Assembly: GCF_030159795.1 (NCBI RefSeq)
Contig: NZ_BSND01000004.1
Span: 186,001-250,000 of the forward strand
From: Methylophaga thalassica
GTDB taxonomy: Bacteria; Pseudomonadota; Gammaproteobacteria; Nitrosococcales; Methylophagaceae
Length of the DNA: 64,000 bases
Direction of reading: 5' to 3'
Positions 8,530 to 17,096 of this stretch are shown here, in pieces. Position numbers and translations under genes: made by a program. How positions within the stretch are numbered: position 1 is the stretch's first letter; each line of letters opens with the position of its first letter. Under the pieces are notes generated by a model that made no database searches, was not told the origin of the DNA, and saw only the letters and a list, made by a program, of their open reading frames with translations.

Positions 8530-9201
8530 ATGCTGTTAAAACGCCCCTTGTCATTATTGGTGATACTGACATTTTTGTTATTGTCGTTGCCGCTTGTCGC
8601 CGACCTCAATATCAGTTCACGCGTATTGGACAAGATTGAGGCGCAATATAATAAATTTGCCCGCAAGCGTGTTGAAGACTGGCAAAAACTGGTGGCAGAA
8701 AATAAGGACTTACCTGAAGCGGAAAAACTGGAGCTGGTGAATCAGTTTTTTAATACCAATGTGTTGTTTATCGACGATATCGACCTCTGGAACAAAAAAG
8801 ACTATTGGGCAACGCCACTGGAAATGCTGTCAATTGGGGGGGGTGACTGTGAAGACTATTCGATCGCGAAATATTTCACGCTTAAAGAATTAGGCGTGGA
8901 TGAAGATAAATTACGTATCACTTATGTCAAAGCGAAAGAACTCAATCAAGCCCATATGGTGCTGACCTATTTCAAGACAAAACGCTCTGTACCGTTAGTA
9001 CTGGATAATTTAATCACCGACATCAAACCAGCCACTCAGCGTAATGACTTAACCCCGGTTTATAGCTTCAATGGTACCGGTTTATGGCTGGCAAAATCAC
9101 GTGGGGAAGGCCAGCGTGTCGGAGGCTCTTCGCGTTTGTCTTTATGGCAAGACTTAGAAAAACGTATGCAAAAACAAGCAGAAGAAGCTACTAGCGAATA
9201 A
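8530..9201 (+). CDS. lapG: LapG-type periplasmic cysteine protease
   Basis: LapG is a transglutaminase-like cysteine protease that cuts the N-terminal retention region of large adhesins and so releases biofilm cells; LapD controls it. The 223-residue product has a signal sequence (1-24), and the catalytic triad Cys107 (GGGDCEDY), His142 (AHMVL) and Asp159 (VLDN) is intact. DCED also carries the acidic residues used for calcium binding in the family. A run of eight G bases (8836-8843) encodes the glycines just before the catalytic cysteine. No adhesin substrate gene is in the window. Confidence 0.93.
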   Translation: MLLKRPLSLLVILTFLLLSLPLVADLNISSRVLDKIEAQYNKFARKRVEDWQKLVAENKDLPEAEKLELVNQFFNTNVLFIDDIDLWNKKDYWATPLEMLSIGGGDCEDYSIAKYFTLKELGVDEDKLRITYVKAKELNQAHMVLTYFKTKRSVPLVLDNLITDIKPATQRNDLTPVYSFNGTGLWLAKSRGEGQRVGGSSRLSLWQDLEKRMQKQAEEATSE

Positions 9202-9487
9202 TGCCACTGGCGCTGAGAGGTAACTGCCAATAATGTATCTCGGCGCCAGCAAAACTCGACGATAAACCATCAAGAACCGTTTTTACTCGTTCATCATCAA
9301 GTTCTAACCAGTAAATCATTTGTTTGCGTTGCCCCTCTACCTGTTCGCTAATACTCATCGCATGACCAGCACCATGACCGGAGGCGAGTTGCGAGGTAAA
9401 GCCATCAATCTGCGGATGAAGTAATAACCAGTCGCTTAATGCTGCTTCTAACGAGGGTTTTACGATAAGAGCTAATAGACATTTCAT
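9191..9487 (-). CDS. DUF3240 family protein, RND-pump associated
   Basis: This 98-residue soluble protein has a ferredoxin-like, PII-like look: MKCLLALIVKPSLEAALSDWLL, a central GHGAGH, and a terminal EIHYWQLPL strand. The sequence and its position immediately after a CzcA/CusA-type pump match DUF3240, a family often found there. Its start overlaps the pump stop by 4 bases. A role in sensing or regulating metal efflux is plausible but unproven. The histidines in HGAGH might bind metal. Confidence 0.75.
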   Translation of the reverse strand: MKCLLALIVKPSLEAALSDWLLLHPQIDGFTSQLASGHGAGHAMSISEQVEGQRKQMIYWLELDDERVKTVLDGLSSSFAGAEIHYWQLPLSASGIIR

Positions 9488-12400
9488 TTTGCGACTCCAA
9501 ATCGTCTGAACAAGAGTGGCAGTAACACCAGGGTTAATAAGGTGGCGCTAACTAAACCGCCAATCACCACAATAGCTAGCGGCCGCTGAATTTCTGAGCC
9601 CGGCCCGCTTGCGAACAGTAAAGGCACAAGACCAAAGGCCGCAATCGTCGCTGTCATCATCACTGGTCTTAAGCGGCGCATCGCGCCCTCTCTGACCACG
9701 TCATCTACTGCCATACCTGTTTCTAACAGCTCATTAAAGTAACTCACCATTACCACGCCATTTAATACAGCAATGCCGAGTAAAGCGATAAACCCCACAG
9801 AAGCTGGCACAGATAAATATTCGCCCGTCAGCCAAAGTGCAGTGATTCCGCCCACCATGGCAAATGGCACATTACTCATCACCAATGTAGCTTGGCGTAA
9901 AGATCGGAAAGTGGAAAACAATAATAAGAAAATTAAAGATAAAGCCACAGGAATGACCACCATTAAGCGTTTTGCGGCTCGCTGCTGGTTTTCAAACTGA
10001 CCACCCCAGGAAAACTGATAGCCGCTCGGTAAATCGATATCTTTTGCCACAGCGGCCTGAGCTTCTTCTACAAAACTGACTAAATCACGATCGGCCACAT
10101 TCGCCACCACCACCGACATTCGCTGTCCTTGCTCTCTGCGAATAGATACTGGTCCTTCGACCCGTTTTAAAGTGGCCAGATCCGAAATCTGTACCTGTCT
10201 GTTACCCGCCACATTCAATCTCGCATGGGCAAATAAGCTCACCACTTTCTGTAAACTGCGTTCGCCTTGAATCACCAGTGGATAGCGTCTGGCCCCCTGA
10301 TAAATCGTGCCTACCTGACTTCCCTGAATTAACATTCGTAGTTGCGGCAGAACGTCTTCAACACTTAAGCCGAGACGGCCGAGCGTTAACGCATTCAGAT
10401 CAATTTGATAATACTGAGCACCATCATTCTGACTGGTGATGACATCTTCCGCACCGCTAATACTGGACACAACTTGCACAACACGTTTAGCTAACTCATT
10501 GAGTGTGTCACCATCTTCACCAAATATTTTTATGGCCAGATCGCCTCTGACGCCGGTAAGCATTTCAGACACACGCATTTCAATTGGCTGCGTAAAGCCA
10601 TAATTCAACCCCGGAAACTGCTCCAGAACCTGCCTTATTTTTAGCTTTAGATCTTCTTTTGTTGTTACCTGCCATTGCTCACGAGGCTTCAGAATTAAAA
10701 ACATATCCGTTTCATTTAGGCCCATCGGATCCAGGCCGAGTTCATCTGCACCGGTTCTGGCGACTACGCCGGTGATTTCAGGCACATTTTTTAATAATGC
10801 CTGTTGCACGCGCGTGTCTAAAGCAACGGATTGTTCCAGGGTAATTGAAGGCAGTTTTTCTAATTGCACAATCAAATCGCCCTCATCCATAACTGGCATA
10901 AAGGCCTTACCCACTTGGGTGTATAAAACAGCGGCAAAGGCGAGTAATAACAACGCAATCATCACCACACTTTTTGTATGATCCAGTGACCAGGCTAATA
11001 CCGGCGCATAGAGCCTTTTTAATACTCTGGGTAAAAATGGCTCATCATGAGACACGTGTTTCAATAAAAAAGAGGCCAGCACCGGAATCACCGTCAGTGA
11101 TAAAACTAAGGAACCAGCCAGTGCAAACACAATGGTCAACGCCACAGGAATAAACAGTTTGCCTTCCAGGCCCTGTAAGGTCAGTAATGGCAGAAAAACA
11201 ATGACGATAATAATGATGCCTGAGGTAACTGGCACCGAGACATTTTTTACTGCACGATAAATCAAATGCAGTCTTGGCAGCACCGCTGCACGTGATTTAT
11301 CCGCTAACTGTGACACGATGTTTTCAACCACGACTACCGCAGCATCAACCAGCATACCAATGGCAATCGTTAGTCCACCTAAACTCATCAAGTTGGCTGA
11401 TAAACCAAACTGTCGCATCATGATAAAAGTGATCATGGCTGAAAGCGGTAATACCAGTGCAACCACAATCGCCGCCCTGAGATCACCCAGAAATAGCAGC
11501 AGAAAGACCAGAACCAGCACCACCGCTTCAATCAATGCTTTGTTCACACCATGAATTGCATCTGCGACTAGCTCACCACGGTTATAAAAAACATTGATGC
11601 TTACATCATCTGGCAAGGAGGCTTGTAATTCGGCGAGCCGTTTTTCAATACCGGCTACGACTTTTTTGGCATTCGCACCTCGTAAACCCAACACCAAGCC
11701 TTGTACCGCTTCGCCCTGTCCATTGGCACTGACTGCACCATAACGCGTCAGTGAGCCAATTCTGCATTCCGCGACCTGTGAGAGTAAAACAGGTTCATCG
11801 GCATCGGACTTCACCACCAGGCGTTTTATATCGTCCAGATTTTGCAGACTACCCTGAGCACGAACCAGTAACACTTCTTCGCCTTCATCAATGCGTCCCG
11901 CACCATCGTTACGGTTATTGTTTTCCAATGCCTGTTGGATATCAGCAAGGCTGATATTTAATGCGGCAAGTTTGGCTAAATCCGGGATAATTTCAAAGGT
12001 TTTGACATAACCGCCTAATGAATTGACATCAGCCACCCCTTCAACACTGCGTAAGGCTGGCCTGATGACCCAATCCAATAATTCACGCCGTTGCATCAAA
12101 TCCAGCGTGGGACTGTTCACAGTAAACATGAACATTTCACCCAACGGAGTCGTTAACGGTGCCAATCCTCCCTGAATATCGGTGGGCAAGGTATCTTTGA
12201 TAGCTGATAAACGTTCAGCCACTTGCTGACGTGCCCAATAGATATCCGTGCCCTCTTCAAAGTCCACGGTAATATCGGTCAGGCCATATTTCACTACAGA
12301 CCGTAACATGCGTTGTTTGGGTATCCCCAGCATCTCAACTTCGACCAGGGCGGTAATGCGGCTTTCCACTTCTTCCGGTGTCATACCCGGTGCTTTGAGG

Positions 12401-12546
12401 ATAATTTTTACTTGTGTTGTCGAGACATCAGGAAAAGCATCGATCGGCGTATCGTTAAAGGCCTTCCAGCCAAACCCAATCAGAACAACCACCAGAATCA
12501 GCATCATCAGACGCTGCGTCAATGAAAAACGAATCAGACCATCCAT
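9484..12546 (-). CDS. Heavy-metal RND efflux permease (CzcA/CusA type)
   Basis: This 1020-residue inner-membrane pump is driven by protons and exports metal cations across the envelope. Hallmarks are the N-terminal helix, DAFPDVSTTQVKI, DFEEGTDIYWARQQVAERL (diagnostic of the heavy-metal branch) and the helix-4 motif IGMLVDAAVVVVENI. That motif lacks the DFG of classical Co/Zn/Cd CzcA pumps and is not the exact CusA form, so the metal is uncertain. The gene is coupled to the adaptor gene upstream (2-base gap) and to DUF3240 downstream. Confidence 0.92.
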   Translation of the reverse strand: MDGLIRFSLTQRLMMLILVVVLIGFGWKAFNDTPIDAFPDVSTTQVKIILKAPGMTPEEVESRITALVEVEMLGIPKQRMLRSVVKYGLTDITVDFEEGTDIYWARQQVAERLSAIKDTLPTDIQGGLAPLTTPLGEMFMFTVNSPTLDLMQRRELLDWVIRPALRSVEGVADVNSLGGYVKTFEIIPDLAKLAALNISLADIQQALENNNRNDGAGRIDEGEEVLLVRAQGSLQNLDDIKRLVVKSDADEPVLLSQVAECRIGSLTRYGAVSANGQGEAVQGLVLGLRGANAKKVVAGIEKRLAELQASLPDDVSINVFYNRGELVADAIHGVNKALIEAVVLVLVFLLLFLGDLRAAIVVALVLPLSAMITFIMMRQFGLSANLMSLGGLTIAIGMLVDAAVVVVENIVSQLADKSRAAVLPRLHLIYRAVKNVSVPVTSGIIIIVIVFLPLLTLQGLEGKLFIPVALTIVFALAGSLVLSLTVIPVLASFLLKHVSHDEPFLPRVLKRLYAPVLAWSLDHTKSVVMIALLLLAFAAVLYTQVGKAFMPVMDEGDLIVQLEKLPSITLEQSVALDTRVQQALLKNVPEITGVVARTGADELGLDPMGLNETDMFLILKPREQWQVTTKEDLKLKIRQVLEQFPGLNYGFTQPIEMRVSEMLTGVRGDLAIKIFGEDGDTLNELAKRVVQVVSSISGAEDVITSQNDGAQYYQIDLNALTLGRLGLSVEDVLPQLRMLIQGSQVGTIYQGARRYPLVIQGERSLQKVVSLFAHARLNVAGNRQVQISDLATLKRVEGPVSIRREQGQRMSVVVANVADRDLVSFVEEAQAAVAKDIDLPSGYQFSWGGQFENQQRAAKRLMVVIPVALSLIFLLLFSTFRSLRQATLVMSNVPFAMVGGITALWLTGEYLSVPASVGFIALLGIAVLNGVVMVSYFNELLETGMAVDDVVREGAMRRLRPVMMTATIAAFGLVPLLFASGPGSEIQRPLAIVVIGGLVSATLLTLVLLPLLFRRFGVAK

Positions 12547-12548
12547 GT

Positions 12549-13646
12549 CTATTGTCCCTCAGCTTGCCAAGCAGACTTCAGCGATGACACGCCTTCATCA
12601 ATCACATATCCGTTACTTAAAAAAGCATCTGATACCGTGACACTATTCTCTGATTGAGAAACGATATGTACTGGTCGCAGGCTGATAGATTGACCATCAA
12701 AATAAAAGATATGGGTTATGCCTTCGACACGTAATATGGCTTTGTAAGGAATCTCATAAAGCATCGACTGTGTATTTTGCACAAAACAAACCTGTACAAA
12801 TTCGCCGGGGGTTAATAACTCCGTATTGTCAGAAGTTTCAGCACGTACCAGCACACCCTGATCAATATTATGAACTTGCCTGCCAACCGTCATCACTGAC
12901 GCTGAGACATCCCTGTCGCACACCATCACTTTTGAGCCAATATTGATGTTACTGGCGACCAGCAGTGGCACATGGATTTCAAGCCATAATGTTGATAAAT
13001 CAGCCACCTCATACAACACATCAGATGCCATCACGCGTTGGCCAATCACGGTATTTTGCGCCATGACCACCCCCTCACTGACCGCACGGACATGTAAATG
13101 ACTGTCCATGGTTTGTTGTTGCTTTAATGTTTTAATGGCATCTAAGGGCATTCCTGCTAACTGCAAGGTTTTTATTTGGCTATCAACCAAGGTTTTTTGT
13201 TGTTGATAACGGGTTTTAGCATCAAGATAACGGCGCTCAGCAATAATGCCTTCATTAAATAACTGCTTATCACGCTGCATGTCTGTGAGTAATTGATTAA
13301 GTAGTCCTTCAGCCTGTAAGTACTGAGTCTGCAACGTTAACAAGGCCGGACTATTAACGGTGGCCAACACTTGACCTGCCTTAACAATATCGCCTTCAGC
13401 CACTAACATTTGCGTGACTACGCCTTCCTGACTGGTATGAACAATATGCCGATTCGCATTAGGAACAGACACTTTGGCGGGATAATGATGACTTTTTGTT
13501 TCGGAAACAGACACCGCCGCTTGATAGCTCACTCCAAGGTTGTCCATTTGGGTTTTATCCAATTGCAAACTTTGCGAATAAGCGGGGATGGATAAGCCGA
13601 GTGTAATAGTGATCAATAAGGGGCGTAACAGATTAGTCAACATCAT
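12549..13646 (-). CDS. RND periplasmic adaptor (CzcB/CusB type)
   Basis: This membrane fusion protein connects the inner-membrane pump to an outer-membrane channel. The 365-residue product starts with a signal peptide (about 1-24). It has a lipoyl/barrel-sandwich half (HTSQEGVVTQMLVAEGDIVKAG), a coiled-coil hairpin (about 115-160), and a beta-barrel part with LSTLWLEIHVP. No N-terminal His- or Met-rich metal site is apparent. No outer-membrane factor gene accompanies this pair, so a channel encoded elsewhere, perhaps the TolC at 22112, must serve it. Confidence 0.9.
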   Translation of the reverse strand: MMLTNLLRPLLITITLGLSIPAYSQSLQLDKTQMDNLGVSYQAAVSVSETKSHHYPAKVSVPNANRHIVHTSQEGVVTQMLVAEGDIVKAGQVLATVNSPALLTLQTQYLQAEGLLNQLLTDMQRDKQLFNEGIIAERRYLDAKTRYQQQKTLVDSQIKTLQLAGMPLDAIKTLKQQQTMDSHLHVRAVSEGVVMAQNTVIGQRVMASDVLYEVADLSTLWLEIHVPLLVASNINIGSKVMVCDRDVSASVMTVGRQVHNIDQGVLVRAETSDNTELLTPGEFVQVCFVQNTQSMLYEIPYKAILRVEGITHIFYFDGQSISLRPVHIVSQSENSVTVSDAFLSNGYVIDEGVSSLKSAWQAEGQ

Positions 13647-13893
13647 GTTTTCCTAAACAAAAGAGTGGAGAAAAAAGCATAAAGACCAAAGAAAATACAT
13701 CGAGAGCCAGTGCTTGTAAGACGAGTATCAGATGGCAAATCAGCTTGCCAGTTTTAGGAAAAAACGCAGGTGATGTCGACAGATACGAAGTTTGCTCTGT
13801 CTTTTTCAGATGTCGCTGTTGAGGCGAATAAATTGGCTTTGCCAGCTCATTGTCTATCGTGACTGGCTTTTTTATTATCGTCCCTGTTTGCAT
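13633..13893 (-). CDS. Possible small membrane-anchored ORF upstream of the metal pump
   Basis: This is an open frame of 86 codons from ATG 13893. It has a basic N-terminal half and one hydrophobic stretch (GKLICHLILVLQALALDVFSLVFML, split here only by eye) near the end. It overlaps the adaptor start by 14 bases, which would allow coupling. I see no good ribosome site and recognise no family. It may be a leader ORF or chance. Confidence 0.2.
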   Translation of the reverse strand: MQTGTIIKKPVTIDNELAKPIYSPQQRHLKKTEQTSYLSTSPAFFPKTGKLICHLILVLQALALDVFSLVFMLFSPLFCLGKHDVD

Positions 13894-13980
13894 CACTTGG
13901 TTCTACCGTCATAAAGATAGCACCATATTAGTGATGGCTTATTAACAGAGTCTTAAAGTGTTAACAAAACTTTACACAGA
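13647..13980. promoter_or_regulatory. 334-base intergenic region before the metal-pump operon
   Basis: This stretch between the barrel gene and the RND adaptor holds the doubtful small ORF above. It also holds a candidate minus-strand promoter: TTGTTA (13967-13962), 17 bases, TAATAA (13944-13939). An inverted repeat, TAAAGT (13954-13959) and ACTTTA (13969-13974), overlaps the -35 box and encloses the palindrome TGTTAACA. It would suit an operator of the metal-pump operon. Confidence 0.4.
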
Positions 13981-14667
13981 CTAAAACTCAAACTCGGTCA
14001 GAAAACGTAAGGTGGCGTCAGGAGATTGTTTACCAACACCAAATAATATTCCGGTTTCCCAATGGAGTTTTTTACCAGCAGAAAAGCGCACATCTCCCAA
14101 TGCAACCGGGCCAATGGCGCGGGTTTCATCACCGGCATAATATTCAATGGCAGGCTCAAACATAGGTGACAGTCGATAACGCGCCTGCATGCTTAGGGCT
14201 GTTTCGAGCTCTTCCTCAATATCATTACCCCATTCGTATTCAAGCCAAAGATTGGCTGCTCCGACCCAATCACCCCACTCCTTTTCCATAAGTAATGCTG
14301 TTGCTGCTTCCCACTGATCACGGATATTGGATTTTTCCAGTTCGGTGACCAGTCCCCAGTCAATGGCATACTCTCCCTGCTCAGTCAGTTGCCACTTGGC
14401 TTCGAGTTCATAACTATACAAACGGAAATTATCATTTTCTTCACTGGCGGTAAGGTAACCTTCAACATAAAGGCGATCAGATAAAGACTGGCCATAACTC
14501 AGTTTTTGCAGACTATCGCCTTCAGCAGTAATCATCCGCCACTCTACTTCCTTTTCCAGCGGCTGCACATACGGATGGTAGACTTTATCCACTGCTGATC
14601 CATCCGCTTGGGCCAGGATAGGCGCAATTAATAAAGCGCCAGTAACGGTCATTACACGGTATTTCAT
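13981..14667 (-). CDS. Probable outer-membrane beta-barrel protein
   Basis: I place the start at ATG 14667, which overlaps the FTR1 stop by one base (TAATG) and leads straight into a signal peptide, MKYRVMTVTGALLIAPILA. The mature part alternates aromatic and polar residues in strands (LYVEGYLTASEEND, YSYELEAKWQL, ANLWLEYEWG) and ends in FLTEFEF, a terminal aromatic as in outer-membrane barrels. The length of 228 residues fits a small barrel of about ten strands. It is the last gene of the ten-gene operon and may be a porin or receptor for the FTR1 system, but no family is recognised. Confidence 0.65.
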   Translation of the reverse strand: MKYRVMTVTGALLIAPILAQADGSAVDKVYHPYVQPLEKEVEWRMITAEGDSLQKLSYGQSLSDRLYVEGYLTASEENDNFRLYSYELEAKWQLTEQGEYAIDWGLVTELEKSNIRDQWEAATALLMEKEWGDWVGAANLWLEYEWGNDIEEELETALSMQARYRLSPMFEPAIEYYAGDETRAIGPVALGDVRFSAGKKLHWETGILFGVGKQSPDATLRFLTEFEF

Positions 14668-15443
14668 TAATTTCGATCTCGTTTTATAAAGCTGAACATC
14701 GCCACACAAAACAAAGCGACCATGCTACAAATATAGGCGATGACCTGACTTGTTTGGGGCGTAGCTTCATAACCTAATAAAGCAAACAGAAGTTGCCCGG
14801 CAACAGAGTGTTCATCAATGATATTAGAGCTATTCCAGATAGGTTCTGATGAGGTTAACAGATCCGCCTGAATCAGAAACTCAACCGCCTGCGACATTAA
14901 ACTTCCTGCCACCAGTAATAATAATAAATAGCCAACCCATACACCGTGCCGGGGGATAAGGTTTACGATGAAATAATAAATAAACACACCAACACTTACA
15001 CCGAGTCCAGCCCCCACAGCTCCTCCCATTAATACGGGCCCCAATAAATCCGGCACGCCAATAAAGCCAGTGATAAATAACAAGACTTCTGAACCTTCGC
15101 GCATAATCGCTAAGATAACGGTGCTCATAATAGCTATCACGGTTAGGCGACGACAACGCTGCATATTCTGATGCGGTACTGCTGTGACAAAAATAACTAA
15201 AGCCATGAATATAAGGATATTAATCGTTGCATTGACGATTTCCTGTCCAATCCCACCAAAGGCCGTTGAGACAGTACTGATGGTGCCAGCGTAGATAAAA
15301 CCACTGACTAGCCCTAAAACTAATGCGAGCAACATCCACTTTAAGCTTCGGTTCAAAATCTGGCTAAGCGCCAAAAACACGCTGATAATCAACGAGGCTT
15401 CCAGCACCTCACGTAAAACAATCACTACCGCATTCAGTAACAC
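14667..15443 (-). CDS. FTR1-family high-affinity iron permease
   Basis: This 258-residue inner-membrane protein has seven predicted helices and both REXXE iron-binding motifs of the FTR1/EfeU family: REVLE at 11-15 and REGSE at 115-119. It would move iron through the inner membrane together with a periplasmic partner. The cupredoxin-fold gene lies 5 bases upstream, as in bacterial FtrABCD- and EfeUOB-type systems. No ferroxidase, P19 or ferredoxin component follows. The ion is iron by family; another trivalent metal cannot be excluded. Confidence 0.9.
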   Translation of the reverse strand: MLLNAVVIVLREVLEASLIISVFLALSQILNRSLKWMLLALVLGLVSGFIYAGTISTVSTAFGGIGQEIVNATINILIFMALVIFVTAVPHQNMQRCRRLTVIAIMSTVILAIMREGSEVLLFITGFIGVPDLLGPVLMGGAVGAGLGVSVGVFIYYFIVNLIPRHGVWVGYLLLLLVAGSLMSQAVEFLIQADLLTSSEPIWNSSNIIDEHSVAGQLLFALLGYEATPQTSQVIAYICSMVALFCVAMFSFIKRDRN

Positions 15444-15448
15444 TATTT

Positions 15449-15772
15449 CTACTCCGCTATGACTTTGCCTTGTGCCGTTTTAGGGAAAAACTCACCAAAA
15501 AACGGATACACCCCGGCTGGCAGTGGACCAATAAAGATAAATGCCTGACTGTTTCCGGCAATTACCTTTTCGCGGTTTAGTTCATAACTTTCAAATTCTT
15601 CCGCTGTCGGATCCATATTTTTCACCAACAGTTTGACTTTGGTATTGGCAGGGATTTTAACTTCATCGGGAAAGAAAAGATGATCACGAATTTCGATTTC
15701 AATCACCGGAGGGCCAGCGAACACCGGCATCACCAAAAACGATAAGAATAAAAATAACCCAACTCTACGCAT
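15449..15772 (-). CDS. Cupredoxin-fold periplasmic protein, partner of FTR1
   Basis: This 107-residue protein has a signal peptide (about 1-19). The fold resembles the EfeO N-terminal / Cupredoxin_1 type: IEIEIRDHLFFPDEVKIPA, EEFESYELNREKVI and LPAGVYPFFGEFFP. The usual copper ligands of that last loop, Cys and His in a CEFH-like motif, are Gly and Phe here. It may therefore not bind copper in the standard way. It overlaps the kinase gene by 8 bases and precedes FTR1, so it probably delivers or senses iron in the periplasm. Confidence 0.8.
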   Translation of the reverse strand: MRRVGLFLFLSFLVMPVFAGPPVIEIEIRDHLFFPDEVKIPANTKVKLLVKNMDPTAEEFESYELNREKVIAGNSQAFIFIGPLPAGVYPFFGEFFPKTAQGKVIAE

Positions 15773-17096
15773 AATTGACTGCTCTCAGAGGAAATATGAC
15801 ATCGACCTTTAATCCATGGCCCCAAGCGGATGTCCCCAATTGGATGTGGGCACGATGCAAATCAGCGATATGCTTAACAATAGTCAGTCCTAATCCACAG
15901 CCAATGACACCACTATTATGCTGATCACCATGCAGGCGATAAAAACGTTCAAACACACGCTGATATTGTTCTTCAGGTATGCCTGGGCCAGAATCTTCGA
16001 CTCTCAGTAACACCCCTTCTTCATGACGCCTTACCACAACATGAATACGACCTTTCTCCGGTGTGTATTTATTCGCATTATTTAATAAATTGCTTATCAG
16101 GGTTTCCAGTGCAAACACATTACCTTCGATGATGTGTGACTCACCATCCATTTCAATTTCTTGCTGTTTAGACTCAAAAGCATGATAACTTCGTGCGATA
16201 AGTGATTGAACTAATTTAAATAAATCTACACTTTCAAATTTGACTGCCGCCTGATCAGGCGAGGTACGGTACAGCGCCAGAATCTGTTCGATAAGGTGCC
16301 CCATACGTTCGACACCATCGCGTAATAAGATAATGTCTTCATCGTCATTACCCAGTCTTGCACGTAAATTATGTAAATGTACTTTAAGCACGCTGACGGG
16401 GGTACGTAACTCATGCGCCGCATCAGCTGAGAAACGTTGCTCACGATCAAAGGCTTCAGCCAAACGTAATAACAGACTATTCGTATTATTGACTACTGTT
16501 GTGAGTTCTTTCGGCACACGGTCAAGCTCAATCGGACGGAGATCATCCGCTTTTCTCTCACTCAACTGGCTGGCAAACGCGTTAAGTGGTTTGAGACCAA
16601 TCCCGACGGCAAACCAGATAATTAACGCGGCTACAGGTATTGCCATCACAATCGGCAGTAAGGATTCCATCACCACATCTTCGGCAAGCATATAGCGAAT
16701 ATCGATACGCTCGGCCACTACGACCCATCGCTGCAAAACCGTGTCGCGGTAAACATAATTTCGCCAGCGATAGCTGCCAAAGTTAATGATATGAAAGCCC
16801 TCATCCAGTTCTCCCATCACCTTATCTGGGGCATTCTCAGAACGCGTTAATAACTGACCGCTATCATCAATAATCTGAAAAAAGGTGTAAGGTGTTTGCT
16901 GATTGGTTACCGTTTCCTGGCCCACCTGACGAGAGTTAGCTGAGGCGATCAATATCGCGGTACTTTCTAAACGAGAATCAAATAAATTTTGTGCCTTTTG
17001 CATACTCGACTGATAACCATGCAATAACGACACAAAGTTCACCAGCGTTATTGTGGCTAATAACGCCAGTAATAAATAAAGGCGAATAGACTTCAT
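15765..17096 (-). CDS. Sensor histidine kinase (OmpR-family partner)
   Basis: This 443-residue inner-membrane kinase has two helices (about 7-26 and 143-165) around a periplasmic sensor of roughly 115 residues, then a linker. The phosphoacceptor His228 lies in FSADAAHELRTPVS. The ATP-binding part carries NLLNNANKYTPEKG, RVEDSGPGIPEEQ and GLGLTIVKHIADLH. The architecture is that of the QseC/PmrB/TctE class. Its start overlaps the response regulator stop as ATGA. The context with FTR1 and a cupredoxin suggests metal sensing, which is inference. Confidence 0.92.
   Translation of the reverse strand: MKSIRLYLLLALLATITLVNFVSLLHGYQSSMQKAQNLFDSRLESTAILIASANSRQVGQETVTNQQTPYTFFQIIDDSGQLLTRSENAPDKVMGELDEGFHIINFGSYRWRNYVYRDTVLQRWVVVAERIDIRYMLAEDVVMESLLPIVMAIPVAALIIWFAVGIGLKPLNAFASQLSERKADDLRPIELDRVPKELTTVVNNTNSLLLRLAEAFDREQRFSADAAHELRTPVSVLKVHLHNLRARLGNDDEDIILLRDGVERMGHLIEQILALYRTSPDQAAVKFESVDLFKLVQSLIARSYHAFESKQQEIEMDGESHIIEGNVFALETLISNLLNNANKYTPEKGRIHVVVRRHEEGVLLRVEDSGPGIPEEQYQRVFERFYRLHGDQHNSGVIGCGLGLTIVKHIADLHRAHIQLGTSAWGHGLKVDVIFPLRAVNYA

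Noticed and set aside
13851-13881. Plus-strand terminator-like hairpin (GCCAG...CTGGC and T-run)
   Set aside because: No plus-strand gene leads into it, and the stem has a bulge; it more likely reflects chance within the intergenic region.
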